From Candidatus Accumulibacter similis (GTDB lineage: Bacteria; Pseudomonadota; Gammaproteobacteria; Burkholderiales; Rhodocyclaceae): a DNA stretch of 64,000 nucleotides. The DNA is taken from NCBI GenBank assembly GCA_013347225.1, contig CP054595.1, forward strand, positions 4,150,415 to 4,214,414, written 5' to 3'. This document shows, piece by piece, positions 63,773 through 64,000 of this stretch (within the stretch, counting starts at the first letter, position 1; each line of letters starts with the position of its first letter). A program made the position numbers and the translations under genes. Under the pieces are notes generated by a model, which had not been told where the DNA came from, searched no databases, and saw nothing but the letters and a program-made list of their open reading frames with translations.

Positions 63773-63943
63773 CTACCACGAGGGGCACCCGGAGTCGCCC
63801 CGGCAGATCGCTCCTTTCCGTCTGCCCGGGGTTCCTCGCGGCGATAAAGTGCTAGAATTTCGAGTTGATCGACGCTTGCCGGTCAACCTCCAAGCTTCTG
63901 GCTCGTTGTAGTCATTTTTTACCGTCCATAAGGAAACCCCACC

Positions 63944-64000
63944 ATGAACAAATCCCTCCTCGTTGCTGCGCTGCTCGCTCTGGCCGTTACCGCCTGTGGC
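63944..64000 (+). CDS. Start of a small lipoprotein, cut by the window end
   Basis: The ATG at 63944 is preceded by AAGGAAA at good spacing and opens MNKSLLVAALLALAVTACG, a signal peptide with lipobox (VTAC). Only 19 codons are visible. The upstream 170 bases hold a possible -10 box (TAGAAT near 63,853) and an AT-rich leader. Confidence 0.7.
   Translation, partial: MNKSLLVAALLALAVTACG

Noticed and set aside
1..64000. CRISPR arrays, rRNA and tRNA genes
   Set aside because: Looked for regularly spaced repeats, tRNA T-loop signatures and rRNA-like conserved blocks; none seen by eye.

Overview
The window is a GC-rich segment of a proteobacterial genome. Gene content suggests a betaproteobacterium close to the Rhodocyclales (Candidatus Accumulibacter-like): paired glycolate oxidase and cobalamin salvage genes, a DUF1631 protein, RhlE, and a T2SS-like operon with a cohesin-bearing secretin. 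This placement is inference from gene content and base composition; there is no rRNA or tRNA gene in view.

Positions 1 to about 23,600 read as one end of an integrative conjugative element (ICE). A minus-strand block encodes an F-type mating apparatus in transcription order lytic transglycosylase, TraA, TraL, TraE, TraK, TraB, TraV, DsbC, TraC, TrbI and a TraF-type signal peptidase cut by the window edge. Divergently, on the plus strand, lie a short MobH-type (TraI_2) relaxase homologue that has lost its visible catalytic histidines, the TraD coupling protein and a DUF4400 membrane protein. Cargo follows. First comes a small XRE regulator with an IetA-like AAA+ ATPase, an IetS-like subtilisin protease and an unfamiliar membrane protein (repeat helices, one TM, SH3-like end): a candidate three-gene maintenance or defence module. 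Next is a chromate-resistance operon (chrB, chrA, a superoxide dismutase-rhodanese fusion, a stand-alone ChrB C-terminal domain) under a palindromic operator, with a divergent DMT exporter ending in a very histidine-rich tail. The stretch 22,916-23,662 has direct repeats and an IS3 relic and looks like the element border.

From 23,663 on the genes look chromosomal or older. There is a flavocytochrome c sulfide dehydrogenase pair, about 1 kb of apparently decayed DNA, an NHL beta-propeller protein and a small secreted protein. Then comes a compact 12-gene operon (28,772-39,525) for a T2SS/type IV pilus-like machine: lytic transglycosylase, GspG, GspF, GspE, an unknown protein, PilN-, PilO- and PilP-like proteins, a lipoprotein secretin fused to a cohesin domain, and three more pseudopilins. 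An IS66-family remnant with an internal deletion follows at about 39,924-40,800.

The last 23 kb are housekeeping and metabolism. They hold glycerophosphodiester phosphodiesterase with a UgpB-type binding protein, an aldo/keto reductase, DUF1631, RhlE with an upstream operator-like palindrome, a PP2C phosphatase, the glycolate oxidase operon glcDEF ending in a C-terminally truncated AMP-forming ligase, and a ParB-like protein. After these come cobalamin lower-ligand and salvage genes cobQ, cobU and cobT with a UspA protein between them, a NupC-family nucleoside transporter, and small envelope proteins.
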